Assembly: GCA_001299455.1 (NCBI GenBank) | Contig: CYUK01000003.1 | Location: 310,001-374,000, forward strand | DNA length: 64,000 bases | Direction: 5' to 3' | DNA from: Clostridiales bacterium SIT11 | Lineage (GTDB): Bacteria; Bacillota; Clostridia; Tissierellales; Peptoniphilaceae | Shown here: piece by piece, positions 45,527-53,218 of the stretch | Layout: every line of letters starts with the position of its first letter | Position numbering within the stretch: position 1 is the stretch's first letter | The notes under the pieces: generated by a model | What the model saw: the letters and a program-made list of their open reading frames with translations, nothing else | The model's database searches: none | Told to the model about the DNA's origin: nothing | Position numbers and translations under genes: made by a program

Positions 45527-46586
45527 TTTTCACCTCAAAATCACCTCTGGACATGACCACTTCATAGCCCATGTCTGCCATTAGCTTTTTTAAATCTTCA
45601 AGATTTTCCCCTGCCTCCACCTTAAAGCAGGCCTTGTTATTGTAGAGAGAGTAGTCCTCCCGATTTTTGGCCGGCGTCAAATTTGGCATGTAGACGTTGG
45701 CTCCTCCATCAATGGCCCGGTCCCGTCCCCTGTGGGATAGGGTGTTTAGGCTGGTGGTGGCCGGAATATTGGCATTGGGGAGCATCAGCCGGAGAATGTG
45801 GATTAAAAATACTGTTAAGTCCACACTTCCCGGGGCCTCCTTCCCAAAGGGAGTGTCCTCATGGGGAACATAGGGCCCAATCCCCACCATTTCCGGTTGG
45901 AGGTCCTGAATAAAAAGCAGGTCTTCTACAATTGTTTCCTTGCTTTGGTAGGGACTGCCTACCATAATTCCTGTGCCCGTTTGGTAGCCTAGGCTCTTCA
46001 AGTCCCGAAGGCACTGGATCCTCCGGTCCAGGTCCATTTCCTCTGGATGGAGCTTCCTGTAGTGGGCCTTATTTCTTGTTTCATGGCGTAAAAGAAACCG
46101 GTCGGCCCCAGCTTCCTTAAAGGCCTTGTAGTCTTCATAGCTCCATTCCCCTATGGACAGGGTCAGGGCTGCCTGGGGATTGTGGGCCTTGACTGCCCGG
46201 ATAATCTCCAGGTAAAAGTCTCGGTCATTCCGAGGGTCTTCTCCTCCTTGGAGGACAAAGGTTTGAAAACCCAGTTGACTTCCAAAGTCCACCGCCTCTA
46301 AAATTTCTTCCATAGACAAGTGGTAGCGGTGGAGATTTTTATTCCCCCGGCGGATGCCACAGTAATAGCAATTGTTCTTACAGATATTGGAAATTTCAAT
46401 GAGTCCCCGGATGTAGATTTTCCGGTGGAAGTGTTTTTCCATTTCTGCCCGAGCCAAGTCTCTTAACTGGTCTTGAACTTCCTTTTGATGATTTAAGAGT
46501 TGTAAGTATTCTTCCCTTTCCAGTCGATGGCTAGACTGGAGTTTTTCTATAATTTGATTTAATTCCTTACGCATTGGTGTTGGCAT
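45519..46586 (-). CDS. hydE: [FeFe]-hydrogenase maturation radical SAM enzyme HydE
   Basis: Radical SAM enzyme of the BioB-like class that acts on the HydG product on the way to the azadithiolate-bridged cluster. 355 aa. Motif CKNNCYYC (Cys about 69, 73, 76) follows EISNI, then GIRRGNKNLHRY and the GGEDPRND segment of the SAM site. It overlaps the preceding small regulator gene by 20 nt; a second ATG (46574) is possible, and neither has a strong ribosome-binding site, so coupling is likely. Confidence 0.95.
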   Translation of the reverse strand: MPTPMRKELNQIIEKLQSSHRLEREEYLQLLNHQKEVQDQLRDLARAEMEKHFHRKIYIRGLIEISNICKNNCYYCGIRRGNKNLHRYHLSMEEILEAVDFGSQLGFQTFVLQGGEDPRNDRDFYLEIIRAVKAHNPQAALTLSIGEWSYEDYKAFKEAGADRFLLRHETRNKAHYRKLHPEEMDLDRRIQCLRDLKSLGYQTGTGIMVGSPYQSKETIVEDLLFIQDLQPEMVGIGPYVPHEDTPFGKEAPGSVDLTVFLIHILRLMLPNANIPATTSLNTLSHRGRDRAIDGGANVYMPNLTPAKNREDYSLYNNKACFKVEAGENLEDLKKLMADMGYEVVMSRGDFEVKNV

Positions 46587-46821
46587 AAGCTGTCTTTACA
46601 TGAACATGGGGAATCATTCCTAACTTACCTGAAAGGGCGTTAATATCATCTTCCTTCCCATCTACCATTAAGGAGATTAAAGAAAGATTCCTCTCAGGAT
46701 AGGGTAGCCCCATCCTTCCAATAATAATGGACCGAAAATCGTGTAAGAGTCGATTTAATTGGTCCACATTTTCCTGGGTGTTTTGGTTGACAACAACCGC
46801 AAGTATTGCAACTTTGTCCAT
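46567..46821 (-). CDS. TM1266-family iron-only hydrogenase system regulator
   Basis: 84-aa ACT-like/NikR-C-like protein. The pattern MDKVAILAVVVNQNTQENVDQLNRLLHDFRSIIIGRMGLPYPERNLSLISLMVDG is the usual one for the putative regulator found in front of hydE/hydG/hydF operons. Its biochemical function is not established. AGGAGG precedes the ATG. It is the first gene of the maturation operon and has an own promoter at 46885-46913. Confidence 0.88.
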   Translation of the reverse strand: MDKVAILAVVVNQNTQENVDQLNRLLHDFRSIIIGRMGLPYPERNLSLISLMVDGKEDDINALSGKLGMIPHVHVKTAYANTNA

Positions 46822-46884
46822 ACTCCCTCCTATCTAATCAATCCAGCAAGATAAACTCCTAGATTCATCAGAAAGTCCTCTCCT

Positions 46885-46913
46885 ATAATAACATGTTCTT
46901 GCAAGTTTGTTAA
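46885..46913 (-). promoter_or_regulatory. Promoter of the hydrogenase maturation operon
   Basis: On minus, TTAACA (46908-46913), 17 nt, TATTAT (46885-46890) with an upstream TG (extended -10), about 64 nt before the TM1266-like gene. Confidence 0.6.
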
Positions 46914-46934
46914 TATTCCTACAAAACTTTCTAC

Positions 46935-46965
46935 AAAAAAAGAGAAGTTCAATCCTTCTCTTTTT
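46935..46965 (-). terminator. Intrinsic terminator after the flavodoxin-like gene
   Basis: On minus, AAAAAGAGAAG pairs with CTTCTCTTTTT around a 7-nt loop and runs into further T. The stem includes the last codons and stop of the gene. Confidence 0.85.
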
Positions 46966-47515
46966 CCTCTGATCCTGTTAATTTTTTCAAAAAATACTTT
47001 CCCGCATCCTCCAGTTCTTCCGAGCTTGCCGGTCTCGCTGTAGAAAAAACCTGTAGCAACTGGTCTCTCAAAGATAAGTCCCGGTAGCCTGACTCCCGGG
47101 TTTGGGACTGGACATGGTTTAAAATAAAGTTTGGCATCATTTTGAGATAGCCATAAAAATTCGAGTGAATAGTCCCAGGGCAGACATAGGTCCCTAGGGA
47201 AGACTGTCCTACCAAAAGGCCATTTAAGTAACTTTTAAACTTTAGCTTAAAGTTGACCGTGTGACCACTGCCTGCTGTAGCAAATAAGCCCACTGGCTTT
47301 CCTTCAAAATTCTTCAAGTCCTTTGCCCAGGGAAGATAAAACCGTCCATAGCGGCAAGACCCTCCAACGAGGTAAAAATCCCCTTCCTGAGGGGCATCTC
47401 CCTTGTTCATGGCCTGGAGGTCTACAGAAACTTCTTCCTTTACTACCTGGTAAATTGCCTGGGCCATTTCTTTTGTGTTTTTGGACTTGGCCCCATAAAG
47501 AATAATCCCCTTCAC
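46949..47515 (-). CDS. Flavodoxin-like protein
   Basis: 188 aa. The N-terminal strand and phosphate loop ILYGAKSKNTKEMAQAI resemble a flavodoxin FMN-binding loop, followed by DFYLVGGSCRYGRFYLPW and VGLFATAGSGHTVNFKLKF in the other isoalloxazine loops. A C-terminal extension (about 150-188) is charged. No redox partner adjoins. The start is GTG at 47515 with GGAGGGG upstream. A low-potential electron carrier is plausible near the Hyd and Rnf genes, but this is inference. Confidence 0.75.
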   Translation of the reverse strand: MKGIILYGAKSKNTKEMAQAIYQVVKEEVSVDLQAMNKGDAPQEGDFYLVGGSCRYGRFYLPWAKDLKNFEGKPVGLFATAGSGHTVNFKLKFKSYLNGLLVGQSSLGTYVCPGTIHSNFYGYLKMMPNFILNHVQSQTRESGYRDLSLRDQLLQVFSTARPASSEELEDAGKYFLKKLTGSEEKEKD

Positions 47516-47728
47516 GACATCCCCTCCTATTTTTTCCTTTTTACCCTGATTCCTTCTTTCTTAATCAAAGGAAAGGAGCCCTTCCCTCATAATTTCTTAG
47601 AAAAATGAACAAAGCTTGGAATTTTTTCCTTAGGGCAAAACTTTTCCAGCCTTAGTTTAAGAATTATTTTTCTATAAAGCAAACAACAGATGAGGTCTCT
47701 TTTTCTCAAAAGATTCCTCACCTGCTTT
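47516..47728. other. AT-rich spacer between sortase and flavodoxin-like genes
   Basis: About 210 nt without a credible gene. I see no strong hairpin for the sortase transcript here. Confidence 0.4.
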
Positions 47729-48502
47729 TCATTCATCTTTATCTACTTCAATTCCATGGACTACCAGCCGATCTTTTACATCAGAGCAGGTAGACAGGGT
47801 CAGGAGTCGATATTTTCCTGGAGGCATCGGGGTGGAAAGGAGATTGTTTTTATTAATTCTCTTGATAAATTCTTCCCATTGGTTCCCTGGATAGTCTGGA
47901 TCCCTGTACTTATCATAGGCGGAGGTAGGGTAGACGGCTACAATTTTGTAGGTCTTCCGCCCTTCCGGTGTATCAATAAAAATATAGGGGTGGTCCTTAA
48001 CAAAGCTTTCTTCCTGAAACTTTTCCAAGTCATGGAAGACATGGCCACTGCGGACATTGTGGCCGTACAAGACGCTATTGGTATCTGTAAAGTCCGCCTT
48101 GTTCCGATAGTCTAAAAAGATGGTCCCAAAGGGATGGTAGTCCTTTTTATAGTTATGGTCGAGGTAAAAATCATTATCCCTTCCCTGAGCTATGGGAAAG
48201 TCAATTTCTGTCCCTGGAATTTGGATTTTCCCAATCATATCAGGATACTGGGCTTTTAAGGCTTGTAGGGCCTTTTGTTGGGGTCTTATAACTGGGCCTT
48301 CTGGTTTTTCTGTAGTTTCCTGGTCTGGCCCGTCTTTTTCTTCCTGGGACTCTTCTGCAGCAGAAGCCAGGATTTTTTGATATTCTTCCTGGTCTTTTTT
48401 AAAGTCCCTGTTGGACTTATAGTAGCTGCCAATCTTATAGCCGGAAAAAAGAATACAGAGAACGAGAATAATCTCAATGATTTTTATGATATTCTTCTTC
48501 AA
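47729..48502 (-). CDS. srtB: Class B sortase
   Basis: Membrane-anchored transpeptidase that attaches surface proteins to peptidoglycan. N-terminal membrane segment (about 5-27), an acidic linker (about 45-70), then the sortase barrel. Catalytic residues are visible: His in LYGHN, Cys in LSTC and Arg in DVKDRLVVHG (about 148, 239 and 245 from the TTG start). The GTG at 48511 is too close to AGGAG, so TTG 48502 (MKKNIIKIIE) is preferred, spacing 8. No LPxTG-type or NPQTN-type substrate gene is nearby. Confidence 0.9.
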   Translation of the reverse strand: MKKNIIKIIEIILVLCILFSGYKIGSYYKSNRDFKKDQEEYQKILASAAEESQEEKDGPDQETTEKPEGPVIRPQQKALQALKAQYPDMIGKIQIPGTEIDFPIAQGRDNDFYLDHNYKKDYHPFGTIFLDYRNKADFTDTNSVLYGHNVRSGHVFHDLEKFQEESFVKDHPYIFIDTPEGRKTYKIVAVYPTSAYDKYRDPDYPGNQWEEFIKRINKNNLLSTPMPPGKYRLLTLSTCSDVKDRLVVHGIEVDKDE

Positions 48503-48631
48503 GTTCTTCACTCCTAGAAATGTTTAAATCTTTATCTTTCAATGAAAATATGTACTGCCATTATATCCAGTCTTCCTGTTTTTGTAAACAGGGGCCTACT
48601 TATTTTTTTCCTAAATTTTCCCCGCCTAGTT

Positions 48632-48667
48632 TAAAAAGAGACAAGGAGGACTTCCTCCTTATCTCTA
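48632..48667 (-). terminator. Intrinsic terminator after the glyoxalase gene
   Basis: On minus, AGAGATAAGGAGG pairs with CCTCCTTGTCTCT (one G-U pair) around AAGT, then five T. Confidence 0.88.
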
Positions 48668-48695
48668 CTTAGCCTTTAAGCTTTCCGGCTTTTCC

Positions 48696-49073
48696 CTATT
48701 TTTCTCGAATGATTTCTGTCTTATAACCATCAGGGTCTTGAATAAAGAAGTAATGGGCTTCTTGACCAGGAAGACCAGACAGGTCTGTCACTAGATAGCC
48801 GGCTTCCTTTAACTGACTGTGGACTTTTTCCAAGTCCTTGGTGTAAAGGGCCATGTGACCATAGCCATCGCCTAAGTCATAGGGTCCGTGGCCATAATTA
48901 TAGGTTAATTCTAGCTGGGCCTGGGGACTTTCCTCCAAGGCCATGTAGACTAGGGTAAATTTCTTTTCTGGGAAGTCTTTTCTTTCCACTTCTTTGTAGC
49001 CTAGGGCTTCCTTGTAAAAGCGAATGGATGCATCCAAGTCTTGGACCCGAATACAGGTGTGGGCATACTTCAT
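48696..49073 (-). CDS. gloA: Glyoxalase I (lactoylglutathione lyase), VOC family
   Basis: 125 aa, the standard bacterial GlxI length. Two beta-alpha-beta-beta-beta modules carry the four metal ligands: His5, Glu55 (QLELTYN), His73 (GYGHMAL) and Glu120 (YKTEIIREK). It also has RFYKEALGYK and the family's PDGYKTEI ending. It detoxifies methylglyoxal as a thiol hemithioacetal; the thiol used by this host is unknown. GGAGG precedes the ATG. It stands alone between two terminators. Confidence 0.93.
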   Translation of the reverse strand: MKYAHTCIRVQDLDASIRFYKEALGYKEVERKDFPEKKFTLVYMALEESPQAQLELTYNYGHGPYDLGDGYGHMALYTKDLEKVHSQLKEAGYLVTDLSGLPGQEAHYFFIQDPDGYKTEIIREK

Positions 49074-49166
49074 TTTTTCCTCCTTAAATTTTATCTATTA
49101 TTTTTTTCTTCACATTTTTCTAAATTTATATTCTTGTGCTTACATGGGTCTAGTCTTGGGCATTTG

Positions 49167-49202
49167 AAAAAAGAAGTAAGATTTTTCGTCTTACTTCTTT
49201 TC
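49167..49202 (-). terminator. Intrinsic terminator after the second flavodoxin gene
   Basis: On minus, AAAAGAAGTAAGA pairs with TCTTACTTCTTTT around a 7-nt loop, followed by T. Confidence 0.9.
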
Positions 49203-49218
49203 CCATCCTTCTTAGCAC

Positions 49219-49695
49219 TTATTCTAGCCAGCCCTCTAGGTCTTCCTTGGTCACCTCTGTATTAAAGAGTCTTCCTTCTTTTATATTGACCTTGTCCCCA
49301 TACATTCCCTTTAAATTTTCCACAGCTGGTTCAATGGGAGAGGCTCCGGAACTGGCAAAGGGATAAACTTCCACTTGCCCCAAGTCTTCTTGGTCTAAAA
49401 AGCTCAAAATAGCGTGAGGGGCCACACCCCACCAAATGGGAAAACCAATGAGCAGGCGGTCATAGTCTTTTATCTTTTCTTCCAAAGCTTGCACTTCTGG
49501 CCTGGACTTTGGATTGGCCATTTCTAAGCTGGACCGGGATTCCTTGTCCTTCCAGTTTAAGTCTTCTTTACTGTAGGCTTTTTTCGGTTTAATTTCAACT
49601 AAGTCTCCTTGGACCAGTCCTTGAATTTCTCCAGCCCGGGCTTTTGTCCGGCCACTACAGGAAAAATAAGCGATTAGTGTTTTCTTTTTTGCCAT
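49219..49695 (-). CDS. Flavodoxin (flavodoxin_4-like)
   Basis: 158 aa from ATG 49695. N-terminus KTLIAYFSCSGRTKARAGEI holds the phosphate-binding loop of the NAD(P)H-quinone-oxidoreductase-like flavodoxins; YDRLLIGFPIWWGVAPHAILSFL and PFASSGASPIEPAVENL give the two FMN-ring loops. ATG 49704 is directly against AGGAG, whereas ATG 49695 has 9-nt spacing. No partner reductase is adjacent; the two ferritin genes lie upstream. Confidence 0.85.
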   Translation of the reverse strand: MAKKKTLIAYFSCSGRTKARAGEIQGLVQGDLVEIKPKKAYSKEDLNWKDKESRSSLEMANPKSRPEVQALEEKIKDYDRLLIGFPIWWGVAPHAILSFLDQEDLGQVEVYPFASSGASPIEPAVENLKGMYGDKVNIKEGRLFNTEVTKEDLEGWLE

Positions 49696-49744
49696 TGTCT
49701 TCATCTCCTAAGTAAAAGAAGCCCCTGAGGGCTCCTTAGTGTAT

Positions 49745-50233
49745 TTATCTTTGACCTAAAATAGAATCGATTTTTAAGAGGGCGGCCTTGTCATCGCCAG
49801 CGAATTTCACAAGGTCAATTAAGCCTCTAAAGCTGTCTTCTTCTTCTACTTGTTCATCAATGAATTTTCTTAAGAAGTTTTCTGCAGCAAAATGTTCATC
49901 TTTAATGGCAATTTTTAAGATGTCTTCAATGGATTCTGTAATCATTTGTTCGTGTTCCAATGCAGCTTCTAAAACGCTGAGAAGACCATCATATTCTGTT
50001 TTTTCTTCTTCAATCTTCCCAAGTTCTGCCTTTACTTCTATGCTATCTAAGAAGTTAATAAAGGCTTCTGCGTGTTCTAATTCTTCCTTGGCTTGCTTAG
50101 TCATCCAGCTAGCCGCTCCGGCATATTGTGCATCGTCAAGATAAATCCGCATGCCATTATATACATAGGCTGCATTGTATTCTAAAGTAACTTGTTTTTG
50201 TAGTGCTTGTTCTAATTTCTTACTTAATTTCAT
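49745..50233 (-). CDS. Non-heme ferritin
   Basis: Iron-storage ferroxidase forming a 24-mer shell. 162 aa from ATG 50233 (MKLSKKLEQALQKQ). Four-helix bundle with the ferroxidase ligands in LEYNAAY (Glu, about 17), KEELEHAEAF (Glu and His, about 50 and 53), LEHEQM and IDEQVEEED. The longer frame to 50269 spans the GGAGGG ribosome-binding site, 7 nt before the chosen ATG. It is clearly homologous to the gene 66 nt upstream, a tandem duplication that has diverged. Confidence 0.92.
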   Translation of the reverse strand: MKLSKKLEQALQKQVTLEYNAAYVYNGMRIYLDDAQYAGAASWMTKQAKEELEHAEAFINFLDSIEVKAELGKIEEEKTEYDGLLSVLEAALEHEQMITESIEDILKIAIKDEHFAAENFLRKFIDEQVEEEDSFRGLIDLVKFAGDDKAALLKIDSILGQR

Positions 50234-50299
50234 TGAAATCCCTCCATTATATTCATGAGCCCTTTTCATAAGCCCTTTCTATCGGTTTTCTTCTATTCC

Positions 50300-50794
50300 T
50301 TATTTTTCTCTAGTTCCTAAGATGCCGTCTACTTTAAAGATAGCCGCCTTGTCGTCGCCAGCTTTTTTCAATAATTCTAGAACATCTGTAAAGTGTTCTT
50401 CTTCTTCCACTTGTTCGTCTACATAAGTTCTCAAGAAGTTTTCTGCTTCATAGTTCTTTTCTTTGATGGCGATTTCCAAGATGGATTTAATGGATGCAGT
50501 AATTTCTTTTTCATGGGCAAGACCTGCTTCCCATACAGACACAAGGCCATCATAGTCTGTTGTTTGTCCTTCAATAGCGTGGATTTCTACTTGTCCATCA
50601 ACAGACTTAATAAAGTTAATGAAGTCTTCTGCATGGTGAACTTCTTCCCAAGTTTGAAGTTCCATCCATTTTGTTGCCCCGGGGGCGCCTAAGTCCTTAA
50701 GGTAAATCCGCATTCCATCATACTTATAAGCAGCTTCATATTCAAAAGCAACTTGTTTATTTAAAGCATCTTGTAATTTTTTACTTAATTCCAT
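50300..50794 (-). CDS. Non-heme ferritin
   Basis: 164 aa, same fold as the neighbouring ferritin. Ferroxidase residues FEYEAAY, WEEVHHAEDF, LAHEKEI and VDEQVEEEEHF are in place. It differs most between helices A and B (KDLGAPGATKWMELQTWEEV). GGAGGG precedes the ATG. It is first in the pair; the second copy follows with no terminator, so they are probably co-expressed. A TTAG-TCTGT-CTAA element upstream (50851-50863) resembles a metal-repressor operator, a weak inference. Confidence 0.92.
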   Translation of the reverse strand: MELSKKLQDALNKQVAFEYEAAYKYDGMRIYLKDLGAPGATKWMELQTWEEVHHAEDFINFIKSVDGQVEIHAIEGQTTDYDGLVSVWEAGLAHEKEITASIKSILEIAIKEKNYEAENFLRTYVDEQVEEEEHFTDVLELLKKAGDDKAAIFKVDGILGTREK

Positions 50795-50850
50795 TTTTTC
50801 CCTCCATAAATTGTTTATCGTTTCTCACTCACTCTTTATAATACCCAAAT

Positions 50851-50863
50851 TTAGACAGACTAA
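50851..50863 (-). promoter_or_regulatory. Possible metalloregulator half-palindrome upstream of ferritins
   Basis: On minus, TTAG-TCTGT-CTAA precedes a TATTAT/TATAAA region about 45-60 nt before the first ferritin gene. The arms are only 4 nt and the resemblance to DtxR/IdeR-type sites is loose. Confidence 0.25.
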
Positions 50864-50905
50864 CCATTTTTCTGAAAATACTTGCCTTCTTTTTCCAAAA
50901 TTCTC

Positions 50906-52159
50906 TTACAGGCTCCCTCGGATCACTTGTTTTCCTTCCTTAAAGATATAGTCCATTTTCTCCGGAGCAATATTTCGAATGGATTCCATCGGTGAATCCT
51001 TGAGAACGAGAAGGTCGGCATACTTTCCTTCTTCCAGGCTTCCTGTAATATCTCCTACCCCTAGCATGGCGGCCCCTTGGCTGGTGGCTGCCAAAATCGT
51101 ATCCATAATGGAAATATCTGCCTTTTCTACAAAAGAAATCATTTCTCCAATGGCCGTAATTCCATAGGGGGTGAGGCTGGAACAGAAAGAATCGGACCCA
51201 ATGGTCAAGCCAATTCCCTTTTCCTTGGCCTTCCGCAAATTAGAATAGACCCGGTTTAATTCTTTTTCTGCCACCGTTTCTCCAGGGTACTGGTCATGGA
51301 CTACTGGATTATAGGGGGGTTCATAGGTCTTAAACCATTCTTGTAAAAACTGGATTGTCGGGCAGAAATAAATCCCCTTTTGGGCCATAATGTCCAGGCA
51401 AGCATCGTTTAGAGTTTGCCCGTGGATAATTAAATGGACGCCGGCCTGGGCCGATGCCAAAGCACCACCATAGCCTTCTGCATGGGACCAGACAGGAATC
51501 CCCACCATGGCACATTCATCCACTACGGCCTGAATTTCTTCCAGGCTGTAGTGCTGGTCTAATTTTTGGTCCCAGCGCCAAATTCCCCCTCCAGTGGACC
51601 AGATTTTAATGGCATCTGGATTTTCCCGAAGCCTCCTCCGGACAGCCTTTCTTAGGTCCCAGGGACCGTCTACCCGCTCTGCCCAGGGATGGGACCAGTT
51701 ATTATAATCTAAGGGAAGCTCATGGCTATCTCCATGGCCTGATGTCCGGCAGAAACCCCGGCCTGTGGCCACAACCCGGGGGCCCATCATAACTCCTTTT
51801 TCCACCATGTCCCGGATGGGAATCCCATTATAGGAAATTTCTCCCACAGTGGTGAGGCCATTTTCTAGACATTCCTTGGCCTGTTGGACAGCAACCACAG
51901 TTTTTTGGACCGGACTTTCAAGAACCCAGTCCCGGTCCCGGTCTGTTAAGTTGCCGGAAAAGTGTAGGTGGCTGTCAATAAGACCCGGCATCAGGGTCTT
52001 CCCCTGACAGGAAATGACCTGGTAGCGGTCTTGGTCAAAGGATCGGTAGGGCCCTACATAGGCCAGCTTTTTTCCTTCAATCAAAACTAGGCTATCTTGG
52101 AGGGGGTCGCCTCCCAAGCCGTCAATTAATTCCCCATGAACCAGTGCAATATTTTTCAT
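50906..52159 (-). CDS. Metal-dependent amidohydrolase (imidazolonepropionase/prolidase-like)
   Basis: 417-aa cytosolic enzyme of the amidohydrolase superfamily. A small beta-sandwich at the N-terminus leads to PGLIDSHLHFSG (HxH metal ligands, about 61-63). The barrel follows with IKIWSTGG (bridging Lys), PVWSHAEG and HLIIHGQTL (His ligands), and TIGSDSF (Asp). The C-terminus ADLLVLKDSPMESI is typical of imidazolonepropionase- and Xaa-Pro-dipeptidase-like members. The substrate is not readable. GGGAGG precedes the ATG. Confidence 0.85.
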   Translation of the reverse strand: MKNIALVHGELIDGLGGDPLQDSLVLIEGKKLAYVGPYRSFDQDRYQVISCQGKTLMPGLIDSHLHFSGNLTDRDRDWVLESPVQKTVVAVQQAKECLENGLTTVGEISYNGIPIRDMVEKGVMMGPRVVATGRGFCRTSGHGDSHELPLDYNNWSHPWAERVDGPWDLRKAVRRRLRENPDAIKIWSTGGGIWRWDQKLDQHYSLEEIQAVVDECAMVGIPVWSHAEGYGGALASAQAGVHLIIHGQTLNDACLDIMAQKGIYFCPTIQFLQEWFKTYEPPYNPVVHDQYPGETVAEKELNRVYSNLRKAKEKGIGLTIGSDSFCSSLTPYGITAIGEMISFVEKADISIMDTILAATSQGAAMLGVGDITGSLEEGKYADLLVLKDSPMESIRNIAPEKMDYIFKEGKQVIRGSL

Positions 52160-52193
52160 AGAACCTCCCTTTCTTGTGTCAAAATCTCCTTCT

Positions 52194-52199
52194 ATTATA
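52194..52199 (-). promoter_or_regulatory. Extended -10 promoter of the amidohydrolase gene
   Basis: On minus, TGGTATAAT lies 35 nt before the ATG, between it and the upstream lipoprotein gene. Confidence 0.5.
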
Positions 52200-52223
52200 C
52201 CACAGGCCCTTCAATTAAAAGGG

Positions 52224-53084
52224 TTACTTCTTTTCCAAGGCCCATAAGTGCTTAACCTGGCCCTGGAGTTCTTCATAGGTCCAGTGGTGGCGAGAGTTTT
52301 GATAACTGTTGGGATCATTAATAATGTACTTTCCCTCTCCATCTAAGCCGGCTAAGGCCACCATGTGCCCATCTGTTGTAAAGTTCCCCTTCTTAAGACT
52401 CAAAATTCCAAACCCTCCCCGGGACAGAGTCCCTTGAATGGTCTTTAAGCTGGCATCTCGAACTGCCAGGGGATAGGCCTTCTCTAGGGAATCAAAGACC
52501 TTCCAAGAAGTATAGCCGTCTTGAATATTTCCTGTGTTCCTAATAAACTGGGCCATCTCTTGGGGGAAAGTCTCTATACCCAGGCCTGTCAGAACCATGG
52601 CAATGGATGTGGGGGCACAACCATAAGTCCCCATCAAGCCATTGGCATAGGGAAGGTAACCCCACCGCCGGTCCCATTGAAAATACAGGGGCAGGGGAGA
52701 CTCCAGGTCAAAATCTGAAGAAAGAGGGGCCAAGTCCGGCTGGTCTTTTAAGTAGCCTTCCACATAGGGCAGGGCTTCCCTCCGAGTTGCTGCCAAGCGA
52801 AGAAGCTTATCAGACAAGAAATTCTTATTTTCATTGACATAGGCATAGGCCGGGTCCTTTTGGGCCAAGCCTTCCAGCTGGCGGGCATAGGCCTTAATAT
52901 TAGGCACGGTATGGGCTGGTTCAGGATTTTTTATAGATTGTTTCACAGACTCTTGGTCTGGTAGATTGTTTTCTTTATCTAAGGCTGGCTTTGTCTCTTT
53001 CCCAGGGCCATGACAGGCTACTAGAGCCAGGAGGATGGCTAAACCTAGGGAAATTCGAAGCCATAAAGTCTTTCGTTTATTCAA
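52224..53084 (-). CDS. C39-like peptidase lipoprotein
   Basis: 286 aa. Signal peptide with lipobox ALVAC (Cys 24), a charged linker, then a peptidase_C39_2 domain: YFQWDRRWGYLPYANG, the nucleophile in YGCAPTSIAMVL (Cys about 156), the catalytic His in GHMVALAGLDG (about 240) and the NDPNS segment (about 256-260). Papain-fold proteins of this sort are surface cysteine peptidases or amidases; the substrate is unknown. A TTG start has GGAGG 7 nt upstream. Confidence 0.85.
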   Translation of the reverse strand: MNKRKTLWLRISLGLAILLALVACHGPGKETKPALDKENNLPDQESVKQSIKNPEPAHTVPNIKAYARQLEGLAQKDPAYAYVNENKNFLSDKLLRLAATRREALPYVEGYLKDQPDLAPLSSDFDLESPLPLYFQWDRRWGYLPYANGLMGTYGCAPTSIAMVLTGLGIETFPQEMAQFIRNTGNIQDGYTSWKVFDSLEKAYPLAVRDASLKTIQGTLSRGGFGILSLKKGNFTTDGHMVALAGLDGEGKYIINDPNSYQNSRHHWTYEELQGQVKHLWALEKK

Positions 53085-53186
53085 AAAATAGCCTCCTTTC
53101 TTTTGTATATACCCAATATTTGCGCCTAACTCTCTCTGTCCTGTATTATAGAACCTGGTTTTTTATTCCCAAAAAGTTTTTCCCAT

Positions 53187-53218
53187 AGAAAAACTGAAAC
53201 CCCTTAGGATTTCAGTTC
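53187..53218 (-). terminator. Intrinsic terminator after the transglutaminase-like gene
   Basis: On minus, AACTGAAATCC pairs with GGGTTTCAGTT around TAAG, followed by a T-run; the stem overlaps the stop codon. Confidence 0.85.
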
